This document shows positions 58,731-64,000 of a stretch of DNA of 64,000 bases, in pieces (positions within the stretch are counted from its first letter, which is position 1; each line of letters starts with the position of its first letter). Position numbers and translations under genes: made by a program. The notes under the pieces are model-generated. The model did not search any database and was not told where the DNA came from. It saw only the letters and a list, made by a program, of their open reading frames with translations. Source of the stretch: Odobenus rosmarus divergens (taxonomy: Eukaryota > Chordata > Mammalia > Carnivora > Odobenidae); NCBI RefSeq assembly GCF_000321225.1, contig NW_004450329.1, positions 1,840,138-1,904,137 of the forward strand, written 5' to 3'.

Positions 58731-59770
58731 ACCTTGAAAGCTCTAAAATCCTAAAATGAATGATTTGATTAGACAATGAGTCAGTACTGTAACTAAGTGA
58801 TCCTTCTACCTTCTTACCCTTATCTCTAACATGGTTTCTTTCAGCAAGTAATATACGTGCATGCATTTATTCTCTTGAGTTTGACCTCACTCTTCGATAA
58901 CTATCTCCATTAGTTGGCTGGCCTAGCTAGAAGCAATTCTGCATGAGACACTACAGTTGGCCCTTGGTATCTAGCATGTTCATTATGATGATGTTTCCTT
59001 TGACTGAGTATGAATCAACTCATAAAAATGTCACTATCATCATTCTAAGCCTGTCTTAGAAAACCTCCATGTCTCAGGTTCACAAATGCTCATTACTTTC
59101 AGAGGAATATCAATGTTTTTGTGGTTCTTGGCACCAACTGCAAAAGCCTCTATTTTTCTCCTGGGTGCTTGCTTCTTTCCTTCACATGCTCAAGCAAAAT
59201 TCCTTTGTTGAGAACTCCTGATAAAACACTGAATGTGCCAGTTTGGACTCCAGATTCGCAAAAATGGTAACTTTCCTTTTTTTCTCTTTCTTCCTTTCGT
59301 GCTTGGTTTTTTGACCTTGAAGTTGGAGCAGCTGTTTTTTATATGAATTACAATAGCCAACTGAACTACAGGTGCATTACCACCGAGATTCCAAATTCTA
59401 AAGTCGCAGCAGATTTAGCATATACATGATGAATAAATATAAATACACTAACCACCAGTTATCTTCTGCTTTTATCCCACCCCTCCAACTGACAGAGTCT
59501 TGGTACCAGAAGGAAATCCTAGTGGAAACCTTAATTCTAAAACATGATTTTCTTAAGAACAAGGCATGCATCTGGTTGAATTTGGCCAGATATAGTGATT
59601 TCTTGCTCATAATCCAATAAACACACACCATTTAATAATACAGGCGACACTAACTGGATGTTTAAAAAGTAAAATGATGCAACAGTCAATTTGAACTAAG
59701 AACTTACTTCTTAAAAAGTCTTTCCAAGCACTGTGTTTCAGAGACACTTTCTGATTTAATCCTCACTATA
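58731..59770. other. Unique intron sequence
   Basis: Nothing recognised. Confidence 0.45.
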
Positions 59771-59784
59771 AACTGTGGAACCTT

Positions 59785-59988
59785 GGGGTGTCTGGGTGTC
59801 TCAGTGGGTTAAGCTTCTGCCTTCTGCTCAGGTCATGATCCCAGGGTCCTGGGGTCCAGCCCTGCATCAGACTCCCTGCTCAGTGGGGAGTCTGCTTCTC
59901 CCTCTTCCTCTGCCCCTCCTCCAGCTTGTTCTCTCTCGCTCACTCTCTCTCAAATAAATACATAAAATCTTAAAAATAAATAAATAAA
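59785..59988 (+). mobile_element. SINEC
   Basis: Head 'GGGGTGTCTGGGTGTCTCAG', 'CAGGTCATGATCCCAGGGTC', (AAAT)n tail. The flanks TGTGGAACCTT and TTGCAGAACCTC are a diverged duplication. Confidence 0.94.
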
Positions 59989-60363
59989 TTGCAGAACCTC
60001 AAATAAAACACTAATCCTCCTCAAGAAAATTGGGAAAGAGATTGTTAATTTAGGATCACTTAACAGCAGATTGAAAGTATTTCCTATTTGGTAGAAATGA
60101 ATGCTGTGAAAAACTTTTCAAGAATAATTCAGCATTATGTATCAAGAACCATGAAAATATTATTATCATTGGCCTTACTCTACCTTTATAAAGAAATTTC
60201 CCAAAATGGAGCTGAGGGCATTGATTACACCCAAAAATAATTAATTTTGCTCACACATAGTCTTTACAAATACTTCATTATGTGCACAAATAGTATAATT
60301 GTCTACCTAGAAAATCCTCCCAAAACAATAATGACAAATTATTACAATTCAATAAAAGGATAT

Positions 60364-60545
60364 GGGGCACCTGGGTGGCTCGGTCAGTTAAGTGTCTGCC
60401 TTTGACTCATGTCACGATCCCAGGGTTCTGGGATTGAGCCCTGCATCTGGCTCCTTGCTCAGTGGGGAGTCTGTTTCTCCCTCTCCTCTGCCCCTTTCCC
60501 TGTTCATTCTCTCTCTCCGAAATAAATAACATCTTTCAAAAAATA
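60364..60545 (+). mobile_element. SINEC
   Basis: 'ATGGGGCACCTGGGTGGCTC', 'CACGATCCCAGGGTTCTGGG', 'AATAAATAACATCTTTC'. Full length, no clear duplication. Confidence 0.92.
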
Positions 60546-60565
60546 AATTTATTAGTTAAATAAAA

Positions 60566-61079
60566 TAAAGGTATAAGAATGTGGCTAGATATAAGTATTA
60601 GCATACAAAATCAATCACGGTCCTATATAACAACAATAACCAACTGGAAAATGGAATAGCTAGGAAAAAATCCTATTTAATAACAAAGCAGCAAAACACC
60701 TAGAAGTTAACAAGATGTGCATATATGAAGGAAACAATACAATTTTACCTTCCCTCCTAAAGAATACCTGAAGAAGTAAAATATGATTCTGTATGATCCA
60801 GTAATGTATAGCTAATTTCTTTAACATGATAAAATCCAATCAATAGCCCCCCCAAAATTATTTTCATAGAACATGAAAAGCTAATTCCATAAGAAGGGAA
60901 AATGATTGAGAATAGTTAATACAGTGTTAAAAAAAAAAAGTGAGATGTGCACAGGGGCAAAACTTGTCCTATTCAGTATCAAAATATACCTTGTAAGTGT
61001 GATGTTGGTGCAGTGCTTGGGAAAAACAAAATTATTTAAATAAAACAGAAACCAGAAATTCCTGGGTTTTGTTTTTGTT
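60566..61079. other. AT-rich intron sequence, possible old LINE-like
   Basis: Reads as A-rich low-complexity sequence with no defined element. Confidence 0.35.
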
Positions 61080-61185
61080 TCTGTTTTTGCTTTTTAGTAA
61101 GCTTACACCCAGTGTGGGGTTGGAACTCATGACCCTAAGATCAAGAGTTGCATGCTCTACCAACTGAGCCAGCCAAGCGCTCTAA
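61080..61185 (-). mobile_element. SINEC, old short (SINEC_b-like) copy
   Basis: 'TTACACCCAGTGTGGGGTTG', 'AACTCATGACCCTAAGATCA', 'AGAGTTGCATGCTCTACCAA', 'CTGAGCCAGCCAAGCGC'. Same short subtype as the copy near 2.6 kb. Confidence 0.8.
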
Positions 61186-61722
61186 GGATCCAGACATTTC
61201 TAAGAAATCCAGAAATAGACTCTATATATAGAGATTTTTTTTTTTACATTATGATATACATTGGAGCTCTAAGTAACTAGGAAAAAGAAGAACCATGAAA
61301 AAATGGAGATGGGAAACTATGATTTTGAAAAACAAATAAAATCACAATCCTACCTCAGAACCTTAAACAAATTCCAGGTGCATTAAAGACATAAAACAAA
61401 CAGCAACAAAATATGCAAAAGCTGAAAATATTAGGTAAAACACTATATAGCAGTTTTAATACGCTATTTGTATTGACATGCTATGGTTTCCATGATGTAT
61501 TTGAGGTAAAAAAGAAAAAAGGCAAACAAAAACAAATTTAAAAAAAGTGAAAAAGCTGTGGTATAATACATATGAATATATCGTTTATGTGAATATATCT
61601 ACAAATAATAATATTGTACAGTATTTCCTAAGGGTACCTAAATGTATGTAAGAACTTGAACAATGCCTGGAAAATCTCATATGGCCCTAATATTGGTTGT
61701 CTCTAATAAGGGTACTTGGAGG

Positions 61723-61919
61723 GCACCTGGGTGGCTCAGTTGGTTAAGCGACTGCATTCAGCTTAGGTCATGATCCTGGAGTCCTGGGATCGAGTCCCGC
61801 ATTGGGCTCCCTGCTCGGTGAGGAGCCTGCTTCTCCCTCTGACCCTCCCCTCTCTCATGTACTCTCTCTCATCCTCACTCTCTCAAATAAATAAATCTTT
61901 AAAAAAAAAAAGGAGGGTT
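61723..61919 (+). mobile_element. SINEC with 16-bp target-site duplication
   Basis: TAAGGGTACTTGGAGG is duplicated exactly at 61707-61722 and 61920-61935. The body has the 'GAGTCCTGGGATCGAGTCCC' variant and a clean A11 tail. Confidence 0.97.
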
Positions 61920-61935
61920 TAAGGGTACTTGGAGG

Positions 61936-64000
61936 TATTCATGACTAATTTTCATTGAACGTGTATTTGTATATTGATTGTACAATTTAAAATAAATCTT
62001 TTCATTTATTATGTATATTGTGTATAATGCTGTCGGTCTCCTTTTTCTAAAAGTCATTTTAGAAATAACTTGTTATACCAAGTTTCAAATGAAACTCCTT
62101 GCTATAGAATTGTGTATATCTCTAAAAGCCATTTATTAATCCATGTGGTATTTGGATATTACGGAATACCTTTGACAGCATCAGCATGTTTGTGTCTGGT
62201 GTGTGGGTCAGGGTGTATAGGAGGTATTTATCTTGATACTTAGGTTTTCTGCAAAGAGGCTTGCTTTTTTTGTTGTTTTGTTTTCAAAACTACTGGCCCA
62301 AAACAAACATTTGCTTTCTTTTTAAAGAATGGTGGCAGGGCACAACATTTTGCCCAGAGTGCTAAATACGCATTCCGTGGAAATCCACATTTGGTAATTA
62401 TTTACAATTCAGGAGGAGGGGAAAGAAACAAGCCAGGACTTGAACTGTGTGTCTGTTTTTGTTGCTAATGTGGAGCCGTAGGGAATAGAGCCCACTGTAG
62501 TTCAAGGTGGTTGATTGTTGCTTTGCATATCGTTTGGAGGTACCCTTGAAAGAATATCAAGATGATGGGGCAGAAAAGTTCCCATAATCCTAATTATGGG
62601 TCTAGAATAACCAAGAGGGTCATTTTGACACAACGATCATCTCCCATCTTGCAAAGATGAGTGCCAACACATGCCTCATTGTGCTCCCTTCTACCAAAGT
62701 TTTTGAAGATGAAAAATCAGTATCAAAACAGTTTTAAAGAAAAGTTACAAAGGCTCCTGTGAAAGAGGAGAGATTATTGCCCTTCTTTCAGGAGCAACTG
62801 GATGAGAAATACCATATGAGCCCAGGTCATTACTAGAATCAGCTGGAGCACCTACATTCTTCACAGCTGCTGCCTGGCCAAGTTATTGTTCTATTAGCAT
62901 CAATGTCTAGATTTCCCATATACTTGGGCCCCTGACAATCACGGGCTAGTTTTCTCCAGCATGGCCCTACTGAGAACAGATAGTGTCCCAGAAGCTAAAG
63001 CGCAGAGTCATTCAAAGGAGATAAAGTAAAAGTTCTATAATTATAAGCTTTAGGAATTTTCCCTAGTATTTCCCCTGGCCCAGAGTGATTTTATGGGTGA
63101 TACCAGCACACCCTAAAATATATTTTTTTAAAAAGGCTGCAATTCACTAAACCGGATATAGCATTGGCAGGCCAGGGGCAACCAGTTCTCACTGTCCAAT
63201 CTTTTAACATTCTCACCACACTTTGATGCATTTCTGCAGCAATCACTTTGGAGCTCTTTGTTACTCCAAACTTCTTTTGGGGAAGTGATGGCTGCAGTGT
63301 GACTAGGGACACACCATCAAATGGGAGAAGCAACTCTCTCTTGTCAGGAAAAAAAAAACCCAAAAACCAAAAAAAACCCTGAAACTTGAAATAAATAAAA
63401 TAAAAAACACGGATGACATTTACCCAGTAGAGATGCAAATAATTTCTTTCCAGTAAAGCAGATAACTCCAAAGATGGCCTGTTGAACAACACTTTCATGT
63501 GGGATAGTCCAGAAACAGCCTCCAGGTTAGACTTGAGAGCCACACCCCTTTAGCCCTGCTCACACCCCTTGGATATGCACCCCCATACCATATCCTAAGG
63601 GACCTGGCTTAAAACCTCTCCTCCCCATTCAAAGCCTGTACTTCTTAAATAGCGAATGGATCTTACTCATCGTCATGCTCTTGTTACCTATCCTAGGGCT
63701 GATAACACAAAATATATTCAGAAAATATTTGTTAAATGAATTCTGTCCAAAAAAATAGAGAAGAGAAGAAAGACACAGTGGCAAATGGAGGGACAGGATC
63801 AGAGACCTTTCAGTGTTTTCTCCCCAATCTGGCAAAATGGTGCATAATCTGTTATGAAGAACTTATTGGTCCTTAGGGTTACTTGGATAGGGAAAGAAGA
63901 GAGGATAAGGCGATACTTGAAAGAACAAAAAATAAACTTTGCTTAAAAAATTACTTCAATTAAAACAAAAACTGAAAATTATTCCAATTAAAAAAACAAA
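61936..64000. other. Unique intron sequence, no gene seen
   Basis: AT-rich. The 150-codon minus frame (63091-63543) has no known domain and contains a low-complexity Phe-rich run from an A-rich tract. A weak L2/MIR-like end occurs near 63660-63745. Confidence 0.45.

Noticed and set aside
63091..63543. 150-codon minus frame
   Set aside because: No recognised domain, A-rich low-complexity insert giving a Phe run, no matching splice context for the Caspr gene.

Overview
This window is nuclear DNA from a placental mammal, almost certainly a caniform carnivore. About twenty copies of the carnivore tRNA-Lys-derived SINE (SINEC/CAN-SINE; head 'GGGCGCCTGGGTGGCTCAGT') are spread along it on both strands, with carnivore-type L1 3' ends and older mammalian repeats (MIR, L2, MaLR LTRs, MER5-type DNA transposons). 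I saw no copy of the young dog-type SINEC_Cf head, so a non-canid caniform (bear, panda, seal or mustelid) is more likely than a dog. That is inference from repeat style.

The only gene I can support lies on the minus strand. Three exons of a contactin-associated protein, best matched from memory to CNTNAP5 (Caspr5), run in transcript order: exon A 54387-54626, exon B 47373-47597, exon C 371-501. They join through phase-1 introns (A/B and B/C), and exon C ends in phase 0. Every junction has GT-AG signals and the joined frame is open. The encoded stretch is the C-terminal end of a laminin-G domain, a complete six-cysteine EGF-like domain, and the first half to two thirds of the next laminin-G domain, in the extracellular part of this neuronal adhesion protein.

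The rest is intron: more than 9.3 kb upstream of exon A, 6.8 kb between A and B, 46.9 kb between B and C, and 370 bp downstream of C. By region: 0.5-10.5 kb is packed with SINEC, L2, MaLR and pyrimidine microsatellites; 10.9-13.5 and 16.9-19.7 kb are largely repeat-poor; 19.7-24.5 kb holds several SINECs, one inside a MIR; 24.5-29.7 kb is sparse; 30.3-31.1 kb is an LTR-like repeat split by a short L1; 31.1-32.6 kb is repeat-poor and AT-rich; 32.6-33.8 kb is an L2 followed by a GT-rich minisatellite; 34.9-36.6 kb is old transposon sequence; 38.6-45.6 kb holds SINECs, a well-preserved solo MaLR LTR and MIRs; 50.8-52.1 kb is an L1 3' portion; 54.9-63 kb has scattered SINECs, MIR and L2.

I found no new enzyme system, CRISPR array, operon or RNA gene. 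The most interesting items are genome-dynamics traces: a 26-bp poly(A)-only insertion with a perfect 16-bp target-site duplication, several nested insertions with readable duplications, an inverted SINEC pair, a 78-bp-unit GT-rich minisatellite and three short local duplications. All repeat family names come from recognising sequence features without a database search, and repeat boundaries without a stated duplication are approximate.
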